In this document: positions 1 to 10,080 of the stretch, piece by piece
Layout: each line of letters starts with the position of its first letter
How positions within the stretch are numbered: position 1 is the stretch's first letter
NCBI GenBank assembly: GCA_011390365.1
Contig: JAABSM010000007.1
Location: forward strand, 1-64,000
DNA from: Gammaproteobacteria bacterium
GTDB lineage: Bacteria; Pseudomonadota; Gammaproteobacteria; Chromatiales; Chromatiaceae
Direction of reading: 5' to 3'
Length of the DNA: 64,000 nucleotides
Translations under genes and position numbers: made by a program
The notes under the pieces: model-generated
The model's database searches: none
Told to the model about the DNA's origin: nothing
The model's input: the letters and a program-made list of their open reading frames with translations, nothing else

Positions 1-50
1 TAACCCCGGCCCGCCCCAAAGGGAGAGGGAGAAAAGACGAATATTTTCAT
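1..50. repeat. Partial copy of a MITE-like palindromic repeat
   Basis: Bases about 15-50 match, with a few changes, the reverse complement of one arm of the repeat at 3651-3803: a GGGAGAGGG palindrome, then a GAAAAGAC stretch, then a degenerate GAATATTTTC tail. The rest of the element lies outside the window. It sits just downstream of tsaD and may be a transcription end or a mobile non-coding repeat. Confidence 0.5.
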
Positions 51-120
51 AGCCTCAGCGCGGTGAAGCAGCTGCAAAAAGTTGCAAAGCTCGGGGAGAG
101 GCGGGCCGATGCCAGCTGGA

Positions 121-1140
121 TTATTCGTTCAGGGGCCAGCGGGGTTTGGGGCGGAATGAGAGGTTCTCGTGGGCGCCTTTTCGGAGTCTCTGCCAGCCGG
201 CATAGGCGATCATGGCCCCATTGTCGGTGCAGAATTCGAGTCGGGGGTAGCGGACTTCGATCTGTTCCTTTTCCATGATCTCGCGCATGTGGCTGCGCAG
301 GCGGGTGTTGGCGCTGACGCCGCCGGCGAGGATGAGGCGTTGGTGGCCGGATTCGCGGATGGCGCGGCGGCATTTGATGGCGAGGGTTTCGACCAGGGCC
401 TGTTCGAAGGCGAGGGCGATGTCGGCGCGGATCTGTTCTGGGAGCGGGTCGCCGTGTTGGGCGATGGCGTCCTTGAGGGTGTTGAGGGCGAAGGTTTTTA
501 GACCGCTGAAGCTCATGTCGAGGCCGGGGCGGTCGGTCATGGGGCGGGGGAAGCGGTATCGGTCGGGGCGACCGGATTCGGCGAGGCTGGAGAGGGCGGG
601 GCCGCCGGGGTAGGGGAGGTCGAGGAGCTTGGCGGTCTTGTCGAAGGCCTCGCCGGCGGCGTCGTCGACGGATTCGCCCATTAGCCGGTAGTCGCCGACA
701 CCGCGCACGTCCACCAGTTGGCTGTGGCCGCCGGAGACGAGCAGGGCGACGAAGGGGAAGGGGGGCGGATTGTCTTCGAGCATGGGGGCGAGGAGGTGGC
801 CCTCCATGTGGTGGACGGCGACCGCGGGTTTGCCCCAGCTCCAGGCGAGGGAGCGGCCGAAGGATGTGCCGACCATGAGCGCGCCGATGAGGCCGGGGCC
901 GGCGGTGTAGGCGATGCCGTCGATGTCATCGGGGCCGCTGTTTGATTCGCTGAGCACCTCGTCGACGATCGGCAGTAGCTTGCGGATGTGGTCGCGGGAG
1001 GCGAGCTCGGGCACCACGCCGCCATACTCGGCGTGGAGTTCGACCTGGCTGTAGAGGCGGTGGGCGAGGAGTCCCCGCTCGCTGTCGTAGACGGCGGCGG
1101 CGGTTTCGTCGCAGGAGGTTTCTATGCCGAGGACGCGCAT
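121..1140 (-). CDS. tsaD: tRNA N6-adenosine threonylcarbamoyltransferase TsaD
   Basis: TsaD transfers the threonylcarbamoyl group onto A37 of ANN-decoding tRNAs, working with TsaB and TsaE. The 339-residue protein has the usual family length. It starts with the ETSCDET motif (residues 7-13) and carries the metal-binding HMEGH segment at 111-115, a SGGHSQL phosphate-binding segment near 136-142 and a C-terminal CTDNGAMIA motif. These are family hallmarks of the ASKHA fold. It is the last gene of a minus-strand run: only 3 bases separate it from the upstream cNMP-binding/rhodanese gene, so co-transcription is likely. In many gammaproteobacteria tsaD is divergent from rpsU-dnaG. That neighbourhood is not visible here because the window ends just after the gene. 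Confidence 0.97.
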   Translation of the reverse strand: MRVLGIETSCDETAAAVYDSERGLLAHRLYSQVELHAEYGGVVPELASRDHIRKLLPIVDEVLSESNSGPDDIDGIAYTAGPGLIGALMVGTSFGRSLAWSWGKPAVAVHHMEGHLLAPMLEDNPPPFPFVALLVSGGHSQLVDVRGVGDYRLMGESVDDAAGEAFDKTAKLLDLPYPGGPALSSLAESGRPDRYRFPRPMTDRPGLDMSFSGLKTFALNTLKDAIAQHGDPLPEQIRADIALAFEQALVETLAIKCRRAIRESGHQRLILAGGVSANTRLRSHMREIMEKEQIEVRYPRLEFCTDNGAMIAYAGWQRLRKGAHENLSFRPKPRWPLNE

Positions 1141-1143
1141 GAA

Positions 1144-2232
1144 TCAGGCCTTGCTCTTGTTGTGTTCGCGGCGTTCCCGCTCGGCGATTACCGCGTTGAG
1201 GCCGCCCTTGAGGAAGTAGACGTCGAGCCCGAGGCTGGCGAGGATGAAGGCGGCGGCCTCGCTGCGCACGCCGTTGTTGCAGAAGAGGATGTATTTCTTG
1301 GAGTGGTCGAGTACCTTGGCCTTGCTGCGCAGCATGTGCAGGGGGATGTTGATGCTGCCGCGAATGCCGCTACGCACATATTCGTTTTCGGTGCGCACGT
1401 CTACCTTGAAGGCCCCCTCCTTCTTGAGCAGCGGCTTGGCCTGCTTCATGGTGATCGGGCGAATCAGGGGGTCCTTCAGCAGGGTGGTGAACTTCTCTTT
1501 GGAGAGGCGCATCAGGGCGCCGTCGGTGATCATCTCAACGCTGGCGTTGCGGGGGCGGTCGGAGATCAGCGCCTCTTCGCCGAAGCTGTCGCATTCGCCG
1601 AGCTGCGCCAGCTCCACATTGCCGGTATCGGTGGGTCGCCACACCTTGCAGCGGCCGGCGCGAATCACATAGTAGTAGTCGCCGCGCTCGCCATAGTTGA
1701 CGATCACCTCGCCCGCCCTGGTCTGGATCTCCTCAAACGAGTTGAACAGATTGGAGATGTTGGCGGCGGGCAGACGCCGGAAGGCGTTGGTGTTGAGCAG
1801 CGCCATCATCCAGCTCTGGTCTTCCGGGGTCTTGAATTCGTAGATCTCGATCAGGTCGAGGCCTTCTTCCGGCTGAGACGGCGTCTCGCCCATCGCCAGC
1901 AGGTTTTCGATGATGTCGCCGGGGACGCGCAGGATGGTCGCCTCGCGGGAGGCGACGGTGGCGCGGTAACGGCGTGGCTTGAGGTTGGAGAGGGGCGAGC
2001 GGGCGTCTTCGCTCTCGGCGTCGATGATCAGGTGCTGGTTGTCGTTGGCCACCAGTTCCAGCAGGCCTTCCTGCAAGTAGATGAAGTCATCGTCGGTATC
2101 GCCGCTGGAGAAGACGGCCTTACCCTTTTTCAGGGTTTCGATTTTCAGTCGCCTGGCCAGTTCCCGCTGGCTGCGCAGGGGCAGGGATTCGATGGGGATC
2201 AGCCGTTTGAATTTATGGGGGTCGAGTGTCAT
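1144..2232 (-). CDS. Cyclic nucleotide-binding domain / rhodanese fusion protein (second of pair)
   Basis: A 362-residue cytosolic protein with no signal peptide. Residues about 10-115 form a degenerate cNMP-binding fold. Residues about 150-260 form a better one with the phosphate-cassette residues FGEEAL (217-222) and PRNA (227-230), which normally contact the cyclic nucleotide. Residues about 265-350 form a rhodanese domain with the active loop CNNGVRS starting at Cys318. Loop and fold predict sulfur transfer gated by a cyclic nucleotide, which is inference. I chose the ATG at 2232: the open frame runs further upstream, but that part overlaps the preceding gene and is low-quality sequence. 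The gene lies 5 bases after its paralogue and 3 before tsaD. Its C-terminal tail (RERREHNKSKA) is basic. Confidence 0.85.
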   Translation of the reverse strand: MTLDPHKFKRLIPIESLPLRSQRELARRLKIETLKKGKAVFSSGDTDDDFIYLQEGLLELVANDNQHLIIDAESEDARSPLSNLKPRRYRATVASREATILRVPGDIIENLLAMGETPSQPEEGLDLIEIYEFKTPEDQSWMMALLNTNAFRRLPAANISNLFNSFEEIQTRAGEVIVNYGERGDYYYVIRAGRCKVWRPTDTGNVELAQLGECDSFGEEALISDRPRNASVEMITDGALMRLSKEKFTTLLKDPLIRPITMKQAKPLLKKEGAFKVDVRTENEYVRSGIRGSINIPLHMLRSKAKVLDHSKKYILFCNNGVRSEAAAFILASLGLDVYFLKGGLNAVIAERERREHNKSKA

Positions 2233-2237
2233 TGGCG

Positions 2238-3305
2238 CTATTTCCCGGTGGGCGCGAAGGCGGAACTGAGGCCGCCGCGGAGTACATAGACGTCGAGGCC
2301 GCGATTGGCGAGGATGAAGGCCGCCGCCTCGCTGCGGATGCCGGTATCGCAATAGAGCAGGTACTTGCGGTTGGCGTCCATCGCCGGGGCCTTCAGGCGC
2401 ATCATGTAGAGGGGGATGTTGATGCTCCCCTTGAGGCCGTTGTGGGCGTATTCGTTTTCGGTGCGCACATCCACCTTCACCGCGCCGTTGCGCAGCAGGG
2501 TGTTGGCCTCGGTGAGGGAGACCCACTTCACCAGCGGGGCCTTGAGCAGGGTGCTGAACTTCTCCTTGGATAGGCGCAACAGCAGCCCGTCCGTGAGCAT
2601 GGTGATGGTGGCGTTGCGCGGTTCGTCGGCGATCAGCGCGTCTTCGCCGAAGCTGTCGAACTTGTGCAGCTCGGCCAGCTTGATCTCGCCGCGGGCGGTG
2701 GGACGGGTCACCTTGCAGCTGCCTTCCTGGATGATGTAGTAGAAATCCCCGGGTTCGCCGAAGCGGATCACCATATCCCCCTCCCGCACCGGCACCGGTT
2801 CGAAGGATTCGAACAGCTTCTCGATGTTGGAGGAGGGGAGTTGCAGGAACGCCTTGGTGCGTAGCAGGGCCAGGGTCCAGTCCATGTCCTGGGTAACCGT
2901 GGCCTCGAAGGCGTCGCTTTCGTTGACCTCCATCACGCCGTCAGAGCCGCTGGGGATGTTGCCCCAGGCCAGCATCCGTTCCAGGGTCTGGCCGTCGATG
3001 CTCATGATCACCGCTTCGTCGGAGCGAATGGCGCCCTTGAACTGACGCGGCTTGAGGTTGGCGAGGGGGTAGCGGGCCTGATCGTCGCCGGCCTCGATGA
3101 GCTTGACGTCGCCGTCCTTGCTGGTGAGCGCCACTTCGCCTTCGAGCAGGTAGATGAACTCCTCGTCGGCGTCGCCGAAGTTGAAGATCTGGCTGTCCCG
3201 CGGAAAGCGGCTGATCTCTACCAGATTGCCCAACTCTCGCAACGCCGCCTCGTCTAGTGATTCGAGGGGGACGAAGCGAGTGAGTTGTTCGATGTCGATA
3301 TCCAT
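2238..3305 (-). CDS. Cyclic nucleotide-binding domain / rhodanese fusion protein (first of pair)
   Basis: A 355-residue paralogue of the next gene, with the same order: degenerate cNMP-binding fold (about 10-115), second cNMP-binding fold (about 150-260) with FGEDAL (219-224) and PRNA (229-232), then rhodanese (about 270-350) with the CDTGIRS active loop starting at Cys319. The two proteins differ throughout but keep domain borders and the sequence RLSKEKF before the rhodanese part, so the duplication is old. No DNA-binding helix-turn-helix is evident, so it is not a CRP-type regulator. It is the first gene of the likely operon with its paralogue and tsaD. Possible ligands are cAMP (a class III cyclase is encoded at 47909-49975) or cGMP. 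Confidence 0.85.
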   Translation of the reverse strand: MDIDIEQLTRFVPLESLDEAALRELGNLVEISRFPRDSQIFNFGDADEEFIYLLEGEVALTSKDGDVKLIEAGDDQARYPLANLKPRQFKGAIRSDEAVIMSIDGQTLERMLAWGNIPSGSDGVMEVNESDAFEATVTQDMDWTLALLRTKAFLQLPSSNIEKLFESFEPVPVREGDMVIRFGEPGDFYYIIQEGSCKVTRPTARGEIKLAELHKFDSFGEDALIADEPRNATITMLTDGLLLRLSKEKFSTLLKAPLVKWVSLTEANTLLRNGAVKVDVRTENEYAHNGLKGSINIPLYMMRLKAPAMDANRKYLLYCDTGIRSEAAAFILANRGLDVYVLRGGLSSAFAPTGK

Positions 3306-3577
3306 GTTGCCTCCATAGCGCGTGGGTCGTGTACGATCCCATCCGGGGGCGGGTTTCCCGCTCCGGGTATTTCCCTCACATCGTGATGAATCTGATAGGT
3401 TTCAAATTGGGAATTATAGGCGATGCGGTAACCGAAAGGCACGCCTAAATCGGCTTGAGGCGATTCCGCGGGCAAGAAGGGTCACGGAGAATGGGGTTAG
3501 CAGGGGGCCGGGTTTGGTGGCAGGGGTACGTGCCTTGGCGTGTGGGGAATGCCGATCCTTCTCCCCAGGGTTTAATG

Positions 3578-3616
3578 GACAGGATTCACGGGATTGCTCA
3601 GGATTGACAGGATTTT
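3578..3616. repeat. ACAGGATT-type repeat, copy 1
   Basis: GGACAGGATTCACGGGATT at 3578-3596 is followed by further GGATTGACAGGATT units. The same 19 bases recur at 30588-30606 just after smc. This is a dispersed short-repeat family of unknown function. Confidence 0.6.
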
Positions 3617-3650
3617 TTGTTTTCGCTGGTTCCGCTGGTTCCCGAGCTCC

Positions 3651-3803
3651 AGAGACTGTGAAAGTATTCTGTCTTTCTCCCTCTCCCTTTGGGAGAGGGC
3701 CGGGGTGAGGGCATGATTCGAGCGCAAGTGCTTGATTCTTGCCCTCACCCCAACCCCTCTCCCTCGGGGAGAGGGGCTTTTTCAGAATACTTTCACAGTC
3801 TCT
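3651..3803. mobile_element. MITE-like element with 21-bp perfect terminal inverted repeats
   Basis: Bases 3651-3671 and 3783-3803 are perfect inverted repeats (AGAGACTGTGAAAGTATTCT plus G). Nested inside are paired palindromes of the CCCTCTCCCnnnGGGAGAGGG type at about 3679-3700 and 3744-3777, so the whole unit can fold into one long stem. It is about 150 bp and has no coding capacity, which fits a non-autonomous transposable element. A partial relative lies at the window start. Confidence 0.7.
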
Positions 3804-4122
3804 CCAGCTTGTGAACCCAAGTCTTGGCAGCTCATGCTGCCCGACGGGTCGGCAAGCTAGAGCTTGCAAGACGTGCGTTCCCAAGGGGGACCTTGGGAAC
3901 GAGCCGAAACGAGCCGAATGGGGGACCTTGGGAACGAGCCATGATCAAGCCTCCAATCCCATTGTCCTCGTTGAGGTGCTCCATCCTCTGTGCGCTCTGT
4001 GTTCTCTGTGGTTTTTGCATGGATTCGACAAGAGTCAAGCGGCATGGGGGTCGCTTCTGTTACGGGCGGTGATTGGGTATCATGCGGGCGCGTTATCGGA
4101 TTGGATGGGGGGAGCGACAATA

Positions 4123-4596
4123 ATGCGAATCGGGCAGGGGTATGATGTCCATCGGTTTACCCAGGGCGACGGGGTGGTGCTGGGGGGGGTGGGCATCGAG
4201 CATGATCGGGGGCTGCTGGCGCATTCGGATGGGGATGTGCTGCTGCATGCCCTGTGCGATGCGTTGCTGGGGGCCGCCGGGTTGGGGGATATCGGCGGCC
4301 ATTTTCCGGATACGGATCCGCGTTGGGCGGGTGCGGATAGCCGGGATCTGTTGCGCGGCGTGGTCGAGTTGTTGGCGGAGAGGGGGCTGAGGGTGCACAA
4401 TTGCGATATGACCATCATCGCCCAGCGCCCGCGCATCGCCCCTCATGTTCCCGTCATGCGGGAAAGGATCGCTCAGGATCTCGCTATCGACACGGATCGG
4501 GTCAACGTCAAGGCGACCACCACCGAGGGTCTGGGCTTCGCCGGGCGGGAGGAGGGCATCGCCGCCCATGCGGTGGTGCTTCTCGATGAAGAATAA
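4123..4596 (+). CDS. ispF: 2-C-methyl-D-erythritol 2,4-cyclodiphosphate synthase IspF
   Basis: IspF converts CDP-methylerythritol 2-phosphate to the 2,4-cyclodiphosphate in the MEP isoprenoid pathway. The 157-residue protein is full length. It has the DVH zinc motif (Asp8, His10), the third ligand His42, the HSDGD segment at 34-38, the FPDTDP segment at 61-66 and the C-terminal [15 protein letters not shown] substrate loop. The ATG at 4123 is the family start; in-frame sequence upstream is repeat-derived. It is followed, after a repeat-bearing gap, by truD. ispD, its usual partner immediately upstream, is absent here, where a repeat-rich spacer lies instead. The MEP product stream also feeds the carotenoid genes at 52-56 kb. 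Confidence 0.97.
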   Translation: MRIGQGYDVHRFTQGDGVVLGGVGIEHDRGLLAHSDGDVLLHALCDALLGAAGLGDIGGHFPDTDPRWAGADSRDLLRGVVELLAERGLRVHNCDMTIIAQRPRIAPHVPVMRERIAQDLAIDTDRVNVKATTTEGLGFAGREEGIAAHAVVLLDEE

Positions 4597-4940
4597 GGCG
4601 ATTTCCGAGAAAGCTTTTATCTATGGTCGTATTGAAACGCAAGGTTAATTCCTCCGAATAAAAGTGGTGATTGATGGCATTTTCGGAGTATTACGCAAAA
4701 ACAGAAAAACCACTCCCCCTCCCGCTGGGAGGGGGCTGGGGGGAGGGTCTTCGGCATTGGCAGGGAAGTTCGAATTGTCTCCCGCCAACTCCCGCACCCC
4801 CTCCCTGACCCTCCCCCGGCGGGGGAGGGAACCCTTCGGTCGATGCAGGAAGTAAACTTCAACCGCCGGGGACACTTCGGGGTTCTCGGTATGGTCTTTT
4901 CTGGAAATCGCCTAAGCCGATTCAAGCAAGAGCAAGCCTA
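4597..4940. repeat. Palindromic G/C-rich repeat in the ispF-truD gap
   Basis: This gap has no gene. It contains an inverted-repeat pair: CTCCCCCTCCCGCTGGGAGG (4713-4732) with its GGGGG extension, and CCTCCCCCGGCGGGGGAGGG (4811-4830). The design resembles the 3651-3803 element (an outer G/C-rich palindrome on each side of a unique core), but the sequence differs, so it is a separate family. The gap may weaken or end transcription between ispF and truD. Confidence 0.55.
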
Positions 4941-6017
4941 ATGAGTGAGATCGATATAGCCCGGGCCTGGGAGAAACTGCCCTACGCTTGGGGTGGGCAC
5001 TGCATTCGCGGCGTGATGCGCGCCGAGCCGGAGGACTTTTTCGTGGATGAGGCGCTCTGCTTCGAGCCGGACGGGGCCGGTGAGCACCTGATGATTCACG
5101 TTGAAAAGCGGGATGCCAATACCGAGTGGGTGGCCCGCCATCTGGCCCGGGCGTTGGCGATGCCGGTTCGGGATGTGGCTTATGCCGGCATGAAGGATCG
5201 GCACGCCGTGACCCGCCAGTGGTTCAGCCTGCGCCAGCCGATCGGCCAGGATCCGGATCCCGCCTCTCTGGAGGGGGAGGGCATTCGAGTGCTGGATATC
5301 GTCCGGCATGGGCGTAAGTTGCGGCGGGGGGCGATTTCCCTCAATCGCTTTCGTATTCGAATCAGAGAGGTCGAAGGGGATCTGGACGGTCTGGCGCAAC
5401 GGGTCGTCGCCATCGCGAAGGGGGGCGTGCCCAATTATTTTGGCGAGCAGCGCTTCGGCCGTGACGGCGGCAACCTGATCGCCGCCCAGCGACTCTTCAG
5501 CCAGGGCGCGGGCAGGCTCAGTCGGCACAAAAAGGGCCTTTACCTCTCGGCGGCCCGCTCGTTTCTCTTCAACCGCATCCTCGCCTCTCGGGTCGAGGAG
5601 GGGAGTTGGGATCGCGGCGTAGCTGGAGACGTGATGATGCTCGATGGCAAGCGGGCGGTCTTCACCGCCGAGGTGGGGGACGACGCTCTCGCCGAGCGAC
5701 TGGCGACCCTGGATATCCACCCGACCGGGGCGATGTGGGGCCGGGGCGAGTTGATGACCACCGCCGATGCCGCCGAGGTGGAGCGGCGCGAGACCGAGCC
5801 CTATGCCGCCTGGCGGGAGGGGCTGGAGCGCTTTGGCCTCGATCAGGAGCGGCGCTCGCTGCGCCTGCCGGTGCGGGAGATGGCCTGGCGCCAGATCGAC
5901 GACGGCGATGTGGAGTTCTCCTTCGCCCTGCCGTCTGGCAGTTTCGCCACCGCGGTATTGCGGGAGCTGGTCCAGCTGCGCCAAGGTTTTGACAAGGTTT
6001 TTCACGCAGAGGAGTAG
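4941..6017 (+). CDS. truD: tRNA pseudouridine(13) synthase TruD
   Basis: TruD isomerises U13 in tRNA-Glu. The 358 residues match the family length. The catalytic Asp86 lies in the signature GMKDRHAVT (83-91). Further family segments are NYFGEQRFGRDGGN (near 155-168) and a PTGAMWG loop near 260. The domain inserted between the two catalytic halves is also present. The start follows a short AAGCCTA spacer. The ispF-truD order is typical of gammaproteobacteria, although here they are separated by about 340 bases of repeat. The usual downstream surE-pcm genes are missing; a MITE and miaA follow instead. Confidence 0.97.
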   Translation: MSEIDIARAWEKLPYAWGGHCIRGVMRAEPEDFFVDEALCFEPDGAGEHLMIHVEKRDANTEWVARHLARALAMPVRDVAYAGMKDRHAVTRQWFSLRQPIGQDPDPASLEGEGIRVLDIVRHGRKLRRGAISLNRFRIRIREVEGDLDGLAQRVVAIAKGGVPNYFGEQRFGRDGGNLIAAQRLFSQGAGRLSRHKKGLYLSAARSFLFNRILASRVEEGSWDRGVAGDVMMLDGKRAVFTAEVGDDALAERLATLDIHPTGAMWGRGELMTTADAAEVERRETEPYAAWREGLERFGLDQERRSLRLPVREMAWRQIDDGDVEFSFALPSGSFATAVLRELVQLRQGFDKVFHAEE

Positions 6018-6045
6018 ATCTCCGGGTGCTCCGCGCCCAATGTTG

Positions 6046-6250
6046 TTAACTTAAGCGCCACGTCAGGTTCCCGCCCTTGATGCGTCTTACTCCGGGGCAG
6101 CCCGGAAATCGCCGGGCCGGCATAGGATGTGCCGAAGAAAGAGCCTTGTCGCTCGGTCGACGGCACATCCTATGCAGAACCAAAAACGCTCGGCGCACCC
6201 ACGAAATGAGGCGCATCATTTCCGGATAATGCCATGGTGGCTTAAGTTAA
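6046..6250. mobile_element. MITE-like element between truD and miaA
   Basis: The outer arms TTAACTTAAGCGCCAC (6046-6061) and GTGGCTTAAGTTAA (6237-6250) are inverted repeats. An inner perfect pair GCATAGGATGTGCCG (6120-6134) and CGGCACATCCTATGC (6161-6175) forms a central hairpin. Total length is about 205 bp, with no coding potential. The rest of the truD-miaA gap (6018-6337) holds nothing else that I recognise. Confidence 0.6.
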
Positions 6251-6337
6251 TGACATTGGCTCGGTGCCTGCGTGAGCGTTTGTTGGGGTTAGAGATGCCC
6301 GGAAAAGCGGGTTGTCGAGAGAGGGGGCTCAGTCGGG

Positions 6338-7667
<1,330 letters not shown>

Positions 7668-7690
7668 GTCTCGCCGGGCTGATGCGTTAG

Positions 7691-8974
7691 GTGTTTGAAC
7701 GTCCCAAAAAGGGTGAGCGTACACTGCTGGTTCACCAATCCCCCGGCGGTCCCGCCGATCCGGAAGAGCTGCACGAGTTTCGGGAGCTGGCGCGGGCCGC
7801 CGGGGGGGAGATCGTCGCCCTGATCGGCGCCACCCGCGCCACCCCGGACCCCCGCTTCTACATCGGTCGCGGCAAGGCGGCGGAGATCCGCGAGCAGGCG
7901 CCGGAGTCGGGTATCGAGCTGGTGATCTTCAACCACGAACTCTCGCCCAGCCAGGAACGCAACCTGGAGCGGGAGTTTCAGTGTCGGGTGCTTGATCGCA
8001 CCGGCCTGATTCTGGATATCTTCGCCCAGCGCGCCCAATCCTTCGAAGGCAAGCTCCAGGTCGAGCTGGCCCAGCTTCGCCACCTCTCCACCCGGCTGGT
8101 GCGGGGCTGGACCCATCTCGAACGTCAAAAAGGCGGCATCGGCCTGCGCGGTCCCGGCGAGACCCAGCTGGAGACCGACCGGCGTCTGCTGCAGGCCCGC
8201 ATCGCCCAGATCCGGCGGCGACTGGAGCGGGTCGACTCCCAGCGCGACCAGGGGCGCAAGGCCCGCGATCGCGCGGAGATCCCCACCGTCTCGCTGGTTG
8301 GCTACACCAATGCCGGCAAGTCGACCCTCTTCAATGCCCTCACCGACGCCGCCGTGTTCGCCGAGGACCAGCTCTTCGCCACCCTCGATCCCACGCTGCG
8401 CCGTATCGAACCCCCCAATGGCCGGGCGCTGGTGCTGGCGGATACGGTGGGTTTCGTGTCGCGGCTGCCCCATGAACTGGTCGCCGCCTTTCGCTCCACC
8501 CTGCAAGAGACCATCTCCGCCGACCTGCTGCTGCATGTCATCGATACCGCCAGCCATCGCCGGGATGAAAACATCGAGCATGTCCACGAGGTGCTGGCGC
8601 GCATCGGCGCGGCGGAGATCCCCTGTCTTCAGGTGTTCAACAAGATCGACAGCCTGGAGCAGGGCGAACCGCGCCTGGAGCGGGACGAGGAGGGCCGGCC
8701 GTGGCGGGTGTGGATCTCGGCCCGGCGCGGCGATGGGCTGGAGCTGCTGCTGGAGGCGCTGGCCGAGTTCAGTCGCGGCGACGTGGTGCGCAAGCGCCTC
8801 AGCCTGGGGCCGGCGGACGGTCGGTTGCGGGCGCGTCTCTTCAGCAAGGGCTGGATTCTCCATGAATCGATCAACGACGACGGCGGTTGGGACATCGATG
8901 TGGAGCTGCCGCTGGGGGACTACCGACGCCTGCTGAAGAGTGAGACGGCGTTGGCGCAACGGGAAATTGCCTGA
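7691..8974 (+). CDS. hflX: Ribosome-associated GTPase HflX
   Basis: HflX is a GTPase that splits stalled or heat-damaged ribosomes. The 427 residues comprise the N-terminal glycine-rich HflX domain (FYIGRGKAAEI near 55, GPGETQLE near 155) and the G domain with P-loop GYTNAGKST (204-212), G3 ADTVGFV and G4 FNKID. It starts with GTG at 7691; no better ATG is in frame nearby. In many gammaproteobacteria hflK and hflC follow. Here a 156-base gap and then a chemosensory cluster follow. Confidence 0.96.
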   Translation: MFERPKKGERTLLVHQSPGGPADPEELHEFRELARAAGGEIVALIGATRATPDPRFYIGRGKAAEIREQAPESGIELVIFNHELSPSQERNLEREFQCRVLDRTGLILDIFAQRAQSFEGKLQVELAQLRHLSTRLVRGWTHLERQKGGIGLRGPGETQLETDRRLLQARIAQIRRRLERVDSQRDQGRKARDRAEIPTVSLVGYTNAGKSTLFNALTDAAVFAEDQLFATLDPTLRRIEPPNGRALVLADTVGFVSRLPHELVAAFRSTLQETISADLLLHVIDTASHRRDENIEHVHEVLARIGAAEIPCLQVFNKIDSLEQGEPRLERDEEGRPWRVWISARRGDGLELLLEALAEFSRGDVVRKRLSLGPADGRLRARLFSKGWILHESINDDGGWDIDVELPLGDYRRLLKSETALAQREIA

Positions 8975-9130
8975 AAACGACCAAAGAAAACTTGCCAACT
9001 TACCTGAGATAAATATAGTAATCATCGGTTTTGTTGGTTAAACTACCATCCATCATACCTTCCCATACTTCTCCTGTGGCGAGCCGTGTGCGGCGAGGTA
9101 CTGAAGCCTTTTGCGCGGAGGAAGAATAAA

Positions 9131-9511
9131 ATGGGCCTGTATTCGGATGAACTGAAGGTGATGATCGTGGACGACTCGGAGGTGGAACGCACCAACCTCA
9201 CCGCTATCGTGGAGCGTGCCGGCCACAAGGTCATCACCGCCAACAGCGGCATGGAGGCGCTGGATCTGGCCAAACAGGAAAAGCCTCGGGTGATCTTTCT
9301 GGATATCATGATGAGCGGCGGCATGGACGGCTTCAAGACCTGCCGCACCCTGCGCGGGGATGCCGCGACCCAGGACATACCGGTGATCATGGTCAGCTCC
9401 AAGAAGAACAAGGCGGACAAGGTATGGGCCGCGGAGCAGGGGGCGGTGGGCTATATCATCAAGCCTTATACGGAAGAAGAGATCCTTGAGACCCTCGGCA
9501 AGTTCGCCTGA
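9131..9511 (+). CDS. Single-domain response regulator, PilH-like (cluster A)
   Basis: A 126-residue receiver domain with no output domain. The acidic pair is VDD near residues 14-16, the phospho-acceptor is Asp58 (FLDIMM), the conserved Ser/Thr is in VSS and the Lys in IKPYT. It is closest in style to PilH/CheY-type regulators of Pil-Chp systems. The ATG at 9131 follows GGAGGAAGAATAAA, a good ribosome site. It is the first gene of cluster A. Its counterpart in cluster B (57496-57855) shares the KADKVWAxxQGAxGYIxKPYTEE segment, so they are close paralogues. It presumably accepts phosphate from the CheA hybrid at 13255-18723. Confidence 0.88.
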   Translation: MGLYSDELKVMIVDDSEVERTNLTAIVERAGHKVITANSGMEALDLAKQEKPRVIFLDIMMSGGMDGFKTCRTLRGDAATQDIPVIMVSSKKNKADKVWAAEQGAVGYIIKPYTEEEILETLGKFA

Positions 9512-9541
9512 GCCGGGGGCGCGAGAAGAGGCGGGTAAGCG

Positions 9542-10063
9542 ATGGAAGAGGTTCAGCTGATGACGCCGGTGGCGGCCCTCTCGCGGGGGTTGCAGCGCAC
9601 CGTGGTTCGCGACGGTCGCATCGCGCCCGCCGAGGCCGAGGTGGCGGTGATGCGTCGCAACTTCGAGATGGGCGGTCGCCGCTTCACCCTGGAGGGCAAT
9701 CCGCTGATGGAGGTGCTGGACGCGCCCAGCATCTTCCCGGTGCCCAATACCCCCGCTAGTTGCCGCGGACTGATCAATCTTCGCGGCAGTCTGGTGCCGA
9801 TCTTCGACATCCGCAAGACCTTTGGCGGCGGTGGCGGTTATCGCTGGGTGTTGGTGGTGGGGCGAGGCGAGCAGGCCGCGGGGCTGGTTATTGATGGGCT
9901 GCCGAAACAGGTGAAGGTCACGGAGAGCGCGCGGGTGGATCAGCCGCTGGATTCCGGTGACATTACCGCCGCTGCTGTGATCAAGGCCTATCGGATCGAC
10001 GATCAGGTCTATTTTGTGCTGAATCATATCGCGTTGCTGGAGAAGCTGGCGCAGCTGAACTGA
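9542..10063 (+). CDS. CheW-domain coupling protein, PilI-like (cluster A)
   Basis: A 173-residue cytosolic protein that should bridge the chemoreceptor and the CheA kinase. Residues about 40-170 form a CheW beta-barrel: ANPLMEV-type start, the CRGLINLRGSLVPIFDI core (near residues 75-90) and VLVVGRGEQAAGLVIDGLPK near 105-125. It follows the PilH-like gene by 30 bases and precedes the periplasmic-binding-protein gene by 17 bases, so all are likely co-transcribed. Position and composition match PilI of Pil-Chp systems. The first 40 residues have no recognisable domain. Confidence 0.85.
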   Translation: MEEVQLMTPVAALSRGLQRTVVRDGRIAPAEAEVAVMRRNFEMGGRRFTLEGNPLMEVLDAPSIFPVPNTPASCRGLINLRGSLVPIFDIRKTFGGGGGYRWVLVVGRGEQAAGLVIDGLPKQVKVTESARVDQPLDSGDITAAAVIKAYRIDDQVYFVLNHIALLEKLAQLN

Positions 10064-10080
10064 GTGCGCCGCGGAGGCGA

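Larger units (their letters stand above)
3306..4122. other. Repeat-rich spacer without a convincing gene
   Basis: About 815 bases between the divergent cNMP/rhodanese operon and ispF. It holds, in order: a GGACAGGATTCACGGGATT repeat (3578-3596, extended to about 3616); a MITE-like inverted repeat (3651-3803); a GGCAAGCTAGAGCTTGCAAG palindrome near 3850-3869 related to the island repeats at 35.7-37.2 kb; two direct copies of GGGGACCTTGGGAACGAGCC (3886-3905 and 3921-3940); and a CTCTGTGNNCTCTGTG tract near 3988-4015. Open frames here have repeat-derived, low-complexity translations and no recognisable family. Promoters for both flanking transcription units should lie here, but I see no strong match. 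Confidence 0.6.

Noticed and set aside
988-2289. 433-residue plus-strand open frame across tsaD and the cNMP-binding/rhodanese gene
   Set aside because: Val/Glu/Gly/Asp rich antisense translation without family features.
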